64,000 nt of DNA, taken from the NCBI RefSeq assembly GCF_029194005.1, contig NZ_JARFVA010000006.1, positions 1-64,000 of the forward strand, given 5' to 3'. Below are positions 1 to 9,700 of the stretch, one piece after another (position 1 is the stretch's first letter; the number at the start of each line of letters is the position of its first letter). A model generated the notes under the pieces. The model saw nothing but the letters and a program-made list of their open reading frames with translations, searched no databases and had not been told where the DNA came from. A program made the translations under genes and the position numbers. The DNA comes from Flagellimonas okinawensis (GTDB lineage: Bacteria; Bacteroidota; Bacteroidia; Flavobacteriales; Flavobacteriaceae).

Positions 1-32
1 AAGTCTAAGTGCTTTTTTTGTTAAAAAGCACC

Positions 33-1577
33 ATGGCGAACAAGCAGATAGACATGCGAAAAACAAAACTGATTTACAAACTGTACACCTCCGGCACTAG
101 CAAACGGAGGATAAGCCAGCAATTGGGCATATCCCGTGTCACAATCAGGAAGTACATCGAATTCTTCAAGCGCTACCGTTTTACGGCCTACGAGGTGGAG
201 AAGATGACCTTGGAGGAACTCCACAACCTTTTTAAGGACGGGCAAAAGCGCAAGAGCCAACGGTTGCTGACCTTAAGGCAGTACTTTCCCTATTTTGACA
301 AAGAGCTCCGCAAGACCGGGGTGACCAGGCAATTGTTGTGGGAGGAATATTATGCCAAGCACCCCGATGGCTTCAAGCTCTCACAGTTCAAGTATTGGTA
401 CGCCGAATGGCGCAAGGAAACCTCTCCGGTAATGCACATGGAGCACAAGGCCGGCGACAAGCTCTTTATAGACTTCACGGGAAAGAAACTCCATATCGTT
501 GACAGGGAGACCGGTGAACTGAAGGAACTGGAGGTGTTCGTGTGTATACTCGGCAGCAGCCAATACACTTATGTAGAGGCCTGTGCAAGCCAAAAACTGG
601 AGGACTTCATCCGCTGCACCGAGAACGCACTGTGGTTCTACGGCGGCGTACCAAAGGCCCTGGTGCCCGACAACCTTAAGTCGGCGGTCACCAAGAGCAG
701 CCGTTACGAGCCCAAGGTCAACGAGGTCTTCGCCGACTTTGCCGAACACTACGAAACGGCAGTACTGCCCACACGTACCTATAGGCCAAGGGACAAGGCC
801 ATAGTGGAGAACGCCGTGAAGATAATCTACACCAGGGTGTTCGCCCCTTTACGGAACCAGGTCTTCCATGGCATAACCGATATCAACATCGCGATAAGGG
901 AACTGTTGGAAAAACACAACGCAATGTCGTTCAGGGGAAGGGAATATTCCAGGCGTTCGCTTTTTATGGAAATCGAGAAGGGAGAACTGATGCCCCTGCC
1001 CGAGAAACGCTATGAGGTAAAACGATATGCCCAGGCCACCGTGCACAAGAACAGCCATATCTATTTTGGGAAGGACAAGCATTATTACAGCGTACCCTAC
1101 AGACATATAGGCAAACAGGTCAAGCTGGTCTATACCGACAACATCGTCGAGATCTACCATAAGCACGAAAGGTTCGCCGTACATACAAGGAGCAGGAAAA
1201 AATACGGCTATACCACCTTGGCCGACCATATGCCATCGCACCATCGTTTCGTAAGCGAGTGGAGCAGCGAAAGGTTCATCGATTGGGCGGGCAATATCGG
1301 CGGACACTGTAAAGGGTACATCATTGCCATCCTGGAGAAGAAGCAACACCCGGAACAATCCTACAAATCCTGTCTGGGGGTACTCCACCTTGCCAAAAAG
1401 TACGGAAGAGAACGTCTTGAGAATGCGTGCAAACGTGCCTCGGAATATGGTGCGTACAACTACAATATGGTCGAGCGCATCCTGAAAAAGGGATGGGACC
1501 AGATCGATGAAGGTATCGACGGGGATATGGAAATGCCCGAGCACAACAACATAAGAGGGGGGAAATACTACGAATAG
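33..1577 (+). CDS. istA: IS21 family transposase IstA
   Basis: IstA is the DDE-type transposase of IS21 elements and acts with the ATPase IstB on the element ends. The N-terminus contains an HTH (about residues 22-45, with QQLGISRVTIRKYI) followed by the RNase H-like catalytic region around residues 130-290, where DFTGKK and a conserved E in the AIVENAVK segment are visible. Length (about 514 aa) is normal for the family. I chose the ATG at 33. A GTG at position 9 would add only a low-complexity leader. istB follows 24 bases downstream. The reading frame is intact, so the element could still be active. Confidence 0.9.
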   Translation: MANKQIDMRKTKLIYKLYTSGTSKRRISQQLGISRVTIRKYIEFFKRYRFTAYEVEKMTLEELHNLFKDGQKRKSQRLLTLRQYFPYFDKELRKTGVTRQLLWEEYYAKHPDGFKLSQFKYWYAEWRKETSPVMHMEHKAGDKLFIDFTGKKLHIVDRETGELKELEVFVCILGSSQYTYVEACASQKLEDFIRCTENALWFYGGVPKALVPDNLKSAVTKSSRYEPKVNEVFADFAEHYETAVLPTRTYRPRDKAIVENAVKIIYTRVFAPLRNQVFHGITDINIAIRELLEKHNAMSFRGREYSRRSLFMEIEKGELMPLPEKRYEVKRYAQATVHKNSHIYFGKDKHYYSVPYRHIGKQVKLVYTDNIVEIYHKHERFAVHTRSRKKYGYTTLADHMPSHHRFVSEWSSERFIDWAGNIGGHCKGYIIAILEKKQHPEQSYKSCLGVLHLAKKYGRERLENACKRASEYGAYNYNMVERILKKGWDQIDEGIDGDMEMPEHNNIRGGKYYE

Positions 1578-1601
1578 GAACAATACTTAAAAACAGGACA
1601 T

Positions 1602-2339
1602 ATGAACGAAAAAACAATGCAATTGATGAAAGAAATGAGGCTCTATGGAATGCACAGGGCCTTTGCAACAACAATGGAAACCGGAGGTGCCGATACCGAC
1701 TATACCAATGACGAACTCATTGCCTATCTCGTCCAGAACGAATGGGACGACCGCCATAACCGTAGGATAGAGCGATTGACCAAGTCCGCAAGGTTCAGGT
1801 ATACGGCCGTCATGGAGGCCATCGACTACCGACCGTCGCGCCAACTGGACAAGAACCTGGTCCGGCGGCTCGGTTCCTGCGGGTTCATCCAAAAAAGGGA
1901 GAACATACTTATTACCGGTAGTACCGGCGTGGGCAAAAGTTACCTGGCATCGGCCATCGGCCACCAGGCCTGTACCATGGGATCAAAAACAATGTACTTC
2001 AATACCGCAAAGCTCTTTACCCTGCTCAAGACATCAAAGGCCGACGGTTCCTATCCAAAGCAGATAAGCAAACTTGAAAAACAGGACCTGCTCATCTTGG
2101 ATGACTTCGGCCTTAAGCCATTGGACAACATCAATAGGCATGCACTTATGGAGATCATCGAGGACAGGCACGGCAAAAAATCCACTATAATAGCATCACA
2201 ATTGCCCGTATCAAAGTGGCACGACATTATCGGGGAGAGAACACTGGCCGATGCCATCCTCGACCGTTTGGTGCATACAGCTCACAGAATAGATATAAAA
2301 GGAGAATCGATGAGAAGAAAATTAAAAAATAAAAACTAA
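1602..2339 (+). CDS. istB: IS21 transposition helper ATPase IstB
   Basis: AAA+ ATPase of the DnaC/IstB family (245 aa) that supports IstA-mediated transposition by target selection and immunity. A Walker A motif GSTGVGKS lies at about residues 105-112 and a Walker B-like LLILDDFG at about 161-168. An IstB-type C-terminal segment follows with S-Q-L-P-V and the ILDRLVH region. It is the second gene of the istAB operon. The frame is intact and of normal family length. Confidence 0.92.
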   Translation: MNEKTMQLMKEMRLYGMHRAFATTMETGGADTDYTNDELIAYLVQNEWDDRHNRRIERLTKSARFRYTAVMEAIDYRPSRQLDKNLVRRLGSCGFIQKRENILITGSTGVGKSYLASAIGHQACTMGSKTMYFNTAKLFTLLKTSKADGSYPKQISKLEKQDLLILDDFGLKPLDNINRHALMEIIEDRHGKKSTIIASQLPVSKWHDIIGERTLADAILDRLVHTAHRIDIKGESMRRKLKNKN

Positions 2340-2365
2340 GTTTAACCCAAGGATAGATCAAATCT

Positions 2366-2423
2366 GGGCAGTTCGTTTGCTATGGTCAGTTTTATCCGGC
2401 GAAGGTGGGTCAGTTTACCCGGC
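2366..2423. repeat. IS21 right-end multiple terminal repeats
   Basis: Two clear copies of a GGTCAGTTTNANCCGGC motif lie at 2384-2400 and 2408-2423, and a degenerate copy lies at 2366-2380. Tandem transposase-binding repeats near the ends are typical of IS21 elements, so this marks the right boundary of the element. Confidence 0.7.
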
Positions 2424-2667
2424 TTATCCACTGGTAGGACATAGAAAACCTTATATATTTCCCAAAAAGGCCTAACCAATATGCGTGGAGTGTCAAGTTT
2501 AATCGATTCCAGTTCTTATAAAAAAAATCAAAACCATCAATAAGTAATACTGTTATGAGCAATATTAATCCCCCACCAACAAATTCAGATTGAAGCGATT
2601 CTCCAATGTTATTACCGATTATGATAAGCACAAATGCCAATAAAATTTTTAGGACAAATCGCATCAT
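2410..2667 (-). CDS. small membrane protein, 3' end overwritten by the IS21 end
   Basis: An 85-aa reading frame with two hydrophobic segments (about residues 5-20 and 30-48) and no family I recognise. Its last roughly six codons are read out of the IS21 terminal repeats. The native C-terminus has therefore probably been lost, and the stop is supplied by the insertion. It lies directly upstream of the IS and downstream of a DUF2188 gene on the same strand. Function unknown. Confidence 0.5.
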   Translation of the reverse strand: MMRFVLKILLAFVLIIIGNNIGESLQSEFVGGGLILLITVLLIDGFDFFYKNWNRLNLTLHAYWLGLFGKYIRFSMSYQWISRVN

Positions 2668-2679
2668 CTAATCTCAGAT

Positions 2680-2901
2680 TTATCCTTTTGGTGGAAAATT
2701 GTCATTACCAAAACTATCCTTTTGTCTAATCTGACCTTTTGTGTTATGAACTAAAAGCTCTGATTTTTGATTAATTGCAATATCTCGTGCCACCTTGATT
2801 GCTTCCTTTTGAGTTGAAGTGACTTTGGTAGCTTTTTGATTTCCAGCTCCCTTGACCGCCCAACCATCACTGTGCGGGACAACATGTTGATTCTTTTTCA
2901 T
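2680..2901 (-). CDS. DUF2188 domain-containing protein
   Basis: A 73-aa basic protein matching the DUF2188 pattern: an N-terminal HVVPHSDGWAVKGAGN strand pair, a helix with AIKVARDIA, then LLVHNTKGQIRQKDSFGND. This is a small alpha/beta domain of unknown biochemical role, common on mobile elements and near stress genes. The gene is intact and of normal length. It lies 11 bases downstream of an S24 peptidase remnant on the same strand and may share its transcript. Confidence 0.8.
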   Translation of the reverse strand: MKKNQHVVPHSDGWAVKGAGNQKATKVTSTQKEAIKVARDIAINQKSELLVHNTKGQIRQKDSFGNDNFPPKG

Positions 2902-2912
2902 ATTTATAATTA

Positions 2913-3422
2913 TTAGATTTTTATTACGTTTTCTACAATACCTTGAATCTTAAAATCATTTGTCAACACGATGGGTTGATGAGTTGGGTTACTAGACTTT
3001 GGTTTTAAGGCAATCATACTTCCCAAATGATGAAACTCCTTTATAGTAGCTTCATCGTCAATGAGAGCAACTACCCGATCTCCATTTCTTGCTGTCTGTA
3101 CCTGTCTTATCAACACAAGATCTCCATCATCGATATCAGCTAAATTCATCGAATCACCAGATGCTCTTAGAATGAAATAGTTTTCATCCTTTTTGATAAG
3201 CTTAGTAGAAACAGGAATTTCTGCTTCAACATTTTCCTCAGCAAAAAGAGGATGACCACAAGCAACATTTCCCAAAACAGGAATGTTAGTAGTAAGTTCC
3301 ATTGATTCCTCGTTTTCACTTTTCCTAACCAGTTCTGGGATATTGAAAAAAACCAGACCAAACCCACCAATGCAATGTTGGAACTGCTCTTTCAGGAGAA
3401 TCCAAAAGAGGAAGAAGCACAA
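2913..3422 (-). CDS. LexA/UmuD-like S24 peptidase domain protein lacking its HTH (5'-truncated)
   Basis: The C-terminal two thirds is a LexA/UmuD autoprotease domain. A Cys-Gly self-cleavage site sits in GNVACGHPLF (about residues 48-57), with the nucleophile Ser in RASGDSMN and the Lys in the DDEATIKEF strand. Full LexA-type regulators carry a DNA-binding domain in front, and here it is absent. The first 22 residues run antisense to the neighbouring mobilization gene and look non-native. An internal ATG at 3302 would give a roughly 130-aa UmuD-like protein, but no umuC follows. I read it as a 5'-truncated LexA-like regulator, broken at the same point as the divergent bfmA fragment. Confidence 0.65.
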   Translation of the reverse strand: MCFFLFWILLKEQFQHCIGGFGLVFFNIPELVRKSENEESMELTTNIPVLGNVACGHPLFAEENVEAEIPVSTKLIKKDENYFILRASGDSMNLADIDDGDLVLIRQVQTARNGDRVVALIDDEATIKEFHHLGSMIALKPKSSNPTHQPIVLTNDFKIQGIVENVIKI

Positions 3423-3647
3423 GAAGAATTATTTGAATTTGAACAACAGGAATTGATTACAGAAAATGAGGAACTGAATCATTATCGAAATCGGTACGAA
3501 GAAGTTCAACAACAATTCCATTCCGTAAAATATGATTTAGAAAAAATCATTGATAAGACCACTTATGTTAAAAGCAGTTTTGGAGGTGGCTATTTAAAAC
3601 TGGATTTAAGCAAAGATGAATTTGAAAACATTAAACAAAAATTATAA
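3375..3647 (+). pseudogene. 3' fragment of a BfmA/BtgA-type mobilization accessory protein
   Basis: A 90-aa frame rich in Glu and Gln. Its C-terminus (YLKLDLSKDEFENIKQKL) resembles the end of the intact BfmA/BtgA-type protein at 26835-27419 (YLKINMGIGDFESLKHQLR). Both sit immediately 5' of a relaxase gene. The N-terminal ribbon-helix-helix-like half is missing. The frame is open upstream to about 3306 without a better start. It probably no longer works as a relaxosome factor. Confidence 0.65.
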
Positions 3648-4675
3648 TGTATATCACAGTAACCAAACAGACATTAGATGGCAATTATGCACAGAGCGTT
3701 TCCGATTTTGTCGCTTATCTCGAAAAAGAAAACGATGACAAATCCATTGATGAAATGGAACATTTTTTCAATCAGTATGGCGAAGAAATATCAGGTAAGG
3801 AAGTCATTAAAGAAATTGACGGAAATACGGCTAAACTCAAAAAGACCGAACCAAAGTTTTATTCCATTACAGTCAATCCGAGTGCTTATGAATTGAAGCG
3901 ATTGCAAAATCATTCCGAGGAACTGAAAAAGTACACCCGAGAATTGATGAAAGAGTACGCTAAATCTTTTAATCGGGAAATAAACGGACGAGCTGTTACT
4001 GTAGATGACATTATATACTATGCCAAAATTGAGCATCAGCGTACGTATAAGGGAACGGATAGGAAAATTCAGGAGAACCAACCTTATGCCACCAAGATAC
4101 TTCAAATTAAGAACGATATCCGGAAAATTAAAAGTGGCGAATTAGAAGGCAACATCAAAAAATTACAGCAAACGATGTCCCGATTGGAAAAAGAAGCACC
4201 ACATCAACAAGATGGAAAACGCATTGTTAGAGGGATGCCTAAAGAAGGCTCTCAAAGCCATATCCATATTATTGTGAGCAGAAAGGATATGTCCAATAAA
4301 TACAGTTTGTCCCCTGGTAGCAAGTACAAAGCTTCGGAAACCGTTTTTAATGGCAAACCTGTAAAACGTGGTTTTGATAGGGACAAATTCTTTAAGGCTT
4401 CTGAAAAAACGTTTGACACTCTATTTCAATACAAACGAAACTATGTTGAAACTTATAAGGCACGTAAAACATTCCTGAAAAATCCAAAGTTGTATTTCTC
4501 AATTCTTTCGGGATTGCCAACCAATGAAAAGGCAACTGCCTATAAAATACTTGCCAAATCTGGTGTACCCATAATGAATATTCCAACAAACAAAGTACAG
4601 TTGGCATTAAAGATAATCAACAAGTTTAAAAAAGGGATTGACCGAGCAATACAGTCGGGTTCTATTGGGATATGA
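3647..4675 (+). CDS. MobB-type relaxase (DUF5712-like mobilization protein)
   Basis: A 342-aa relaxase candidate that would nick oriT and lead transfer. The metal-binding motif H-h-H (HIHIIVSR) lies at residues 205-212, with a Tyr-rich DIIYYAKIEH segment near 121-130 and the conserved ASE..NGK.VKRGFDRD block around 230-250. It starts on the last base of the bfmA fragment, and its stop overlaps the coupling-protein start (ATGA at 4672). It is clearly homologous to the protein at 25807-26829. Such proteins are often misnamed after molybdenum-cofactor MobB, which this is not. Confidence 0.75.
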   Translation: MYITVTKQTLDGNYAQSVSDFVAYLEKENDDKSIDEMEHFFNQYGEEISGKEVIKEIDGNTAKLKKTEPKFYSITVNPSAYELKRLQNHSEELKKYTRELMKEYAKSFNREINGRAVTVDDIIYYAKIEHQRTYKGTDRKIQENQPYATKILQIKNDIRKIKSGELEGNIKKLQQTMSRLEKEAPHQQDGKRIVRGMPKEGSQSHIHIIVSRKDMSNKYSLSPGSKYKASETVFNGKPVKRGFDRDKFFKASEKTFDTLFQYKRNYVETYKARKTFLKNPKLYFSILSGLPTNEKATAYKILAKSGVPIMNIPTNKVQLALKIINKFKKGIDRAIQSGSIGI

Positions 4676-6117
4676 GTATGTCAATACCACATATCATCCT
4701 TTTTATTGTTGTTCCGGTATTGTTTGTCAGTACAGTTTTATATGTGTTTCTTCATCAAGAAGAGCCCAAAAACGGAGATAAGAAATATCAGGTACGCTTT
4801 AAACTTCGTCGTGGAAAATTTCAAATCGAAAATATCAAGCGAGGTGCATCGATTATTGGCTCTGCGGGAAGCGGTAAAACAGAAAGTGTTATCTATAATT
4901 TTTTACAGCATTTTAGTACCCATCAATTTTGTGGTATCATACACGATTACAAGGATTTTGAACTTACCGAAATTGCCTACCCATTATTTAAAGAAAAGGA
5001 TATTAAATTCTATACCATAGCTTTTGACCAAATCCATTATTGTGTAAACCCAATTACCCCAAGATATTTGCCCAATGAGGAAAGTGTGAATGAATTATCC
5101 AAGGTACTCATTGAAAATCTTTTGGAGTTCAACGAATCCAGTACAAACAGTACCACAAAATTCTTCAGTGATGCTGTTGAAGGTTTGATGGGTGGAATGA
5201 TTTGGAAACTAAAAACGTCCTATCCTCAATATTGCACCCTGCCCCATTTGATTGCTATTTTTCAATCGATGACTACCAAACAGTTGGTTACTTTTGTGAG
5301 CTCAAATATCACTTCCCGAAGTATGGCAAGTGCTTTTATCAACGGAATGGATTCTGACAAACAAACGGCAGGTGTGAAAAGCACATTGGCCAATGCCTTT
5401 AAAAAGATAGGTTCACAACAGTTGTTTATGGCTTTGTCAAAAGATGAAGTACCATTGAATATCAACAGCAAGGACAATCCTGCTGTTATCTGCATCGTGA
5501 ACCATCCCAAATATGAATCAGCTTACTCGCCTATCATCGCTGCAATTATGCACACAGTCATCAAGCAAATGAGCGTGAGAGGTCAACAGTCGTCATTTTT
5601 AATGATGGAAGAAGCCCCAACCATAAAGCTGCTTAATATGCACCGCATTCCCGCAACTTTAAGAAGCTATGATATTGCCACAATTTACGTGATGCAGGAT
5701 AAAATTCAGAATGATATGCTATATGGAGACAAAGCGAGTAAGGCTATTTTGAGCAATCTTTCCTATCAGTTTTTCGGCAAAGTTAATGACCCAGATACTG
5801 CAAAATATTATGAGCGTTTCTTTGAGATTGTTCGTAAGGAAACCACAAGTATAAATCGTGGACACAATCTAAATTTTGATACGAGAATTACCACAGGCGA
5901 AAAAGAAGTTTCTAAACGTAGAGCAGATGTTTTTTTCCGTTTGAAACAAGGCGAGTTTATAACTTTTGCTGATGGCAAAGATAAAAGAGTTCAATTTAAA
6001 CTACAAACGATTAAAAGAGAAATACCAAATCCTCATCAACATTTTACAACCGATGAATTAAAGCTCAATTTTGAACGGATTTATAGAGAGGCAAAATCTA
6101 TATTTAAGGTTAACTAA
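4672..6117 (+). CDS. type IV coupling protein (TraG/VirD4-like ATPase)
   Basis: A 481-aa inner-membrane ATPase that brings the relaxase-DNA complex to the transfer channel. One N-terminal membrane helix spans residues 7-27, Walker A GSAGSGKT covers 63-70, and a Walker B-like FLMMEEAPT lies near 309-317. A TraG/TraD C-terminal segment follows (LSYQFFGKVNDPDTAKYYE). Length fits the short single-helix T4CPs paired with Bacteroidota mobilization relaxases. Translation is coupled to the relaxase through a 4-base overlap. It is the only coupling protein in the window. Confidence 0.85.
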   Translation: MSMSIPHIILFIVVPVLFVSTVLYVFLHQEEPKNGDKKYQVRFKLRRGKFQIENIKRGASIIGSAGSGKTESVIYNFLQHFSTHQFCGIIHDYKDFELTEIAYPLFKEKDIKFYTIAFDQIHYCVNPITPRYLPNEESVNELSKVLIENLLEFNESSTNSTTKFFSDAVEGLMGGMIWKLKTSYPQYCTLPHLIAIFQSMTTKQLVTFVSSNITSRSMASAFINGMDSDKQTAGVKSTLANAFKKIGSQQLFMALSKDEVPLNINSKDNPAVICIVNHPKYESAYSPIIAAIMHTVIKQMSVRGQQSSFLMMEEAPTIKLLNMHRIPATLRSYDIATIYVMQDKIQNDMLYGDKASKAILSNLSYQFFGKVNDPDTAKYYERFFEIVRKETTSINRGHNLNFDTRITTGEKEVSKRRADVFFRLKQGEFITFADGKDKRVQFKLQTIKREIPNPHQHFTTDELKLNFERIYREAKSIFKVN

Positions 6118-6146
6118 AATTAGTAAATAAAGAACAACCATAGTTT

Positions 6147-6182
6147 TTGCACAACCTGTGCATCGATTAATTTGTATCTTTG
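6147..6182 (+). promoter_or_regulatory. putative Bacteroidota promoter of the metal-efflux operon
   Basis: TATCTTTG at 6175-6182 matches the Bacteroidota -7 consensus TAnnTTTG, and a TTG at 6147-6149 is a possible -33 element. The 25-base spacing is longer than usual. The implied start site falls within a few bases of the ATG at 6192, which would make the message nearly leaderless. Confidence 0.45.
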
Positions 6183-6191
6183 TCAAACTTT

Positions 6192-6587
6192 ATGAAAATA
6201 TTCTTTTCCATATCAATGTCTATTTTATTCTTTTTTCAGGGAATCAGCATTGATATGGACTTTTGTGGGCCAATTAAAGAAATTTCAAGCATTATTACCC
6301 ATTATCAAGACCATAAAGTTTATGGAGACTCTTTCCTTGAATACGTAGTCGAAGATTACATTGACAATGGTGCAAAAAATGAAGGGCATCATCATAACCC
6401 TGATAAGGAGAATACACCAATCCATTCCCATCAGCAATGTTGTCACCCTTTAGTGTTAATGATTGAGAACAACAATTTGGCTTTAATTAATCAATTAAAG
6501 TTTGAAGGAAAAAAACAGGTTAACTTACATAAAGTAAACTTCTCTTCCAGATATTTGGAATCGCTTTTCCAACCCCCTAAAGTATAA
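6192..6587 (+). CDS. small His/Cys-containing secreted protein heading the metal-efflux operon (DUF6660-like)
   Basis: About 131 aa with an N-terminal hydrophobic signal segment (residues 1-18). A His-rich stretch (GHHHNPDK, then HSHQQCCHP) could bind metal, and the tail SLFQPPKV resembles the DUF6660-type proteins that precede RND metal pumps in flavobacteria. I chose the ATG at 6192 rather than the TTG at 6180. A strong -7-like element sits just upstream. It is first in line before the RND pump, so a periplasmic metal-binding or sensing role is a reasonable guess but unproven. Confidence 0.6.
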   Translation: MKIFFSISMSILFFFQGISIDMDFCGPIKEISSIITHYQDHKVYGDSFLEYVVEDYIDNGAKNEGHHHNPDKENTPIHSHQQCCHPLVLMIENNNLALINQLKFEGKKQVNLHKVNFSSRYLESLFQPPKV

Positions 6588-6706
6588 TTCAGTTTTTTTT
6601 AAGGATAGCTATATCCTAACGTGATGCTTCTCAAGATAGGCATTGCTATATAAATGCGTTGCACCTATTCGCATCGTAAGTTTTAAACTGAATTAATACT
6701 TTTTCT

Positions 6707-9700
6707 ATGATTAACAAAATCATTTCATTTTCCATTAATAATAAATTTATTATTGGCTTATTTATAGTGGCACTTGTTGGTACGGGCATTTGGTCTATGG
6801 CCACTATAAACTTGGGTTCTGTACCCGATATAACAAACAACCAAGTACAGGTAATAACCGTGGCCCCAAACTTGGGGACAGAAGATATAGAACAATTTGT
6901 TACCTATCCCGTAGAATTGGCAATGGCCAATCTTCCTGACGTCATCGAGCTGCGTTCAGTATCCCGTTTTGGGCTGTCCGTGGTTACCATTGTTTTTAAG
7001 GACGAGGCAGGCACTTATCTGCCACGGCAATTGGTACAGGAGAAATTAACCGAAGTTGCCGGAGAAATCCCCGAAGGTTTTGGCACACCTTTTATGGCTC
7101 CCATAACAACAGGTCTGGGCGAAATTTTTCAATATACCTTAAAAGTAAAAGAAGGCTATGAAGACAAATATGATGCAATGGAGCTTCGCACCATCCAAGA
7201 TTGGATTGTAAAACGCCAAATGGCTTTAGTGCCAGGCGTAGTCGAGGTCAATGCCTTTGGAGGTTATGTAAAACAATACGAAGTTGCCATTAATCCTGAT
7301 AAACTAAAAAGTTTTGGCATTACAATGAATCAGGTATTTGAAGCTCTTAAAGTGAACAATGCCAATACCGGTGGTGCTTACATTGAAAAAAACCACCAAG
7401 CCAATTTTATCCGTGGCGAAGGGCTGGCTCGAAGTATCGCCGATTTGGAAAACACGGTTGTGACCACTCAAAATGGAAGCCCTGTCTTGGTAAGGGACGT
7501 TGCCGAAAAAGTGGGCTACGGAAACCAAGTGCGTTATGGTGCATTTACCCAAGACGGTCACGAATCTGTAGGCGGACAGATTTTGATGCTTAAAGGCGAA
7601 AGCCCTGGTACTGTGATAGAAAATGTACAAAACCGTATTGATGAAATACAAAAATCCTTGCCGGAAGGTGTTTATATAGCACCGTTTTTAAGTCGAAGTG
7701 AATTGATAGGAAGAACCACAAGTACAGTCGAGAAAAACCTTATTGAAGGTTCGCTGATTGTGATTTTTGTTTTGGTGCTATTGTTGGGAAGCTTCCGTGG
7801 TGGTTTGATTACAGCTTCGGTAATCCCATTATCACTGCTCTTCGCATTTATTTTGATGAAACAATTTGGGGTGTGGGCAAATTTAATGTCCTTGGGTGCA
7901 ATCGACTTTGGAATCATCGTGGATGGTGCGGTAATCATTGTTGAAGGAATGGTTTTTCATATCCATCAACGGATGAAAAAAACCACAACTGCCATAGGTC
8001 AGCCCGAAATGGATGAAATAGCCTACGAATCGGCAAGTACGATGATGAATTCGGCATTTTTCGGACAATTGATTATCCTTATTGTATTTACACCGATTCT
8101 CTTTTTGACTGGTGTGGAAGGAAAAATGTTCCGTCCAATGGCTTTTACCTTTGGATTTGCCGTTTTAGGAGCGATTATCCTTTGTCTTACTTACGTCCCA
8201 ATGATTTCGTCGATGTTCTTGAAACCAGCAAAGAACCAAAACGGTTGGTTTGCCAAGTTTGAAAATAAAATTGATAGGTTCAGTGATAAAATAATGTCTG
8301 GGCTAAATAGAGGATATGTACCGTTGCTCAATTTTGCACTTCGTTTTCGGGCTGGTGTCGTTATAGGCGCAGTTACCCTACTATTAATCGCAGGATTTAT
8401 CTTCAGCAACATGGGCGGCGAATTTATCCCAAAATTTGATGAGGGCGATATTGCGTTTCAAGCGTTGATAAAACCAGGTAGCAGTCTTACCGAGTCCATC
8501 GAGGCTTCAAAAAAACTTCAAAATTTAATCAATGAATTTCCAGAAGTAAAAACAGTAATTTCAAGAATTGGGGTTGCCGAAATCCCAACCGACCCAATGC
8601 CTATGGACATTGCGGATAGTTATATCATTCTTGAAAAAGATAAGAGCAAATGGACTTCAGCAGACAGCAAAGAAGAACTTATCGAAAAAATACAGGAAAA
8701 AATTTCAGTTGTTCCAGGCGTAAATTTCGTGTTTACCCAACCTGTAGAACTTCGTTTTAATGAATTATTGACGGGTGTCCGAGAAGATGTTGCCATTAAA
8801 CTATATGGGGAAGATTTGGGCGTTTTGGCAGACAAGGTACAGGAAATCGCTGCGGTCATTAGAACTGTACCCGGAGCGGCTGACCTCAATGTGGAAGCTA
8901 CAAGTGGCTTACCTCAAATGACGGTGGAATACAATCGCGCAAAAATGGCACAATACGGTGTAACCGTGGATAAATTGAATGATTATGTAAGTGCCGCCTT
9001 TGCAGGAGAAGAGGCAGGTGTAATTTTTGAAGGCGAAAAACGGTTCGATGTGGTTATCCGATTGGCAAAGGAATTTAGACAAGACATCAACAACCTTAAA
9101 AATCTTTATATCGATTTGCCAAATGGAGCGCAAGTACCATTAAAGGAAGTGGCGGAAATCAGTTATAAACCCGGACCAATGCAAATTTCAAGGGACAACA
9201 CGTCTCGTCGTATTTCGGTAGGTGTCAATGTCCGTGGACGCGATGTAAAATCGATGGTCGAGGAAATACAGCAAAAATTGGAAACACAAGTAAAATTGCC
9301 ACCTGGTTATTTTGTAACCTATGGAGGTTCGTTCGAAAACCTACAACGTGCTTCTGACCGATTGATGATTGTAGTGCCTATTGCACTTTTCTTAATATTC
9401 ATATTGCTTTATTTTGCCTTGAGTTCGTTCTCACAATCGGTAATGATTTATATGGCAGTGCCTTTGGCGGCCATTGGTGGCGTATTTGCTTTGTGGGTTC
9501 GTGGAATGCCATTTAGTATTTCCGCAGGCGTTGGTTTTATCGTGCTCTTTGGAGTTGCGGTTTTAAACGGATTGGTACTGATAAACAAATTCAATGAACT
9601 AAAAGAAAGTGGAATGACAGACTTAAAAAAACGAATATACGAAGCAACGCACGAACGCTTACGTCCAATTTTGCTGACGGCAACCGCGGCCATTATGGGC

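Larger units (their letters stand above)
1..2424 (+). mobile_element. IS21-family insertion sequence (left end outside the window)
   Basis: An istA/istB transposase pair fills this stretch, and repeated terminal motifs close it on the right near position 2423. The left terminus is not visible because istA begins only 33 bases into the window. Base composition is GC-richer than the AT-rich sequence just to the right. Target duplication cannot be checked without the left flank. The right end cuts into the 3' end of a small membrane-protein gene on the other strand. Confidence 0.85.

Noticed and set aside
3647-4675. Molybdopterin-guanine dinucleotide biosynthesis MobB
   Set aside because: No P-loop GTP-binding motif is present. 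The HIHIIVSR motif and neighbouring coupling protein show a mobilization relaxase instead.
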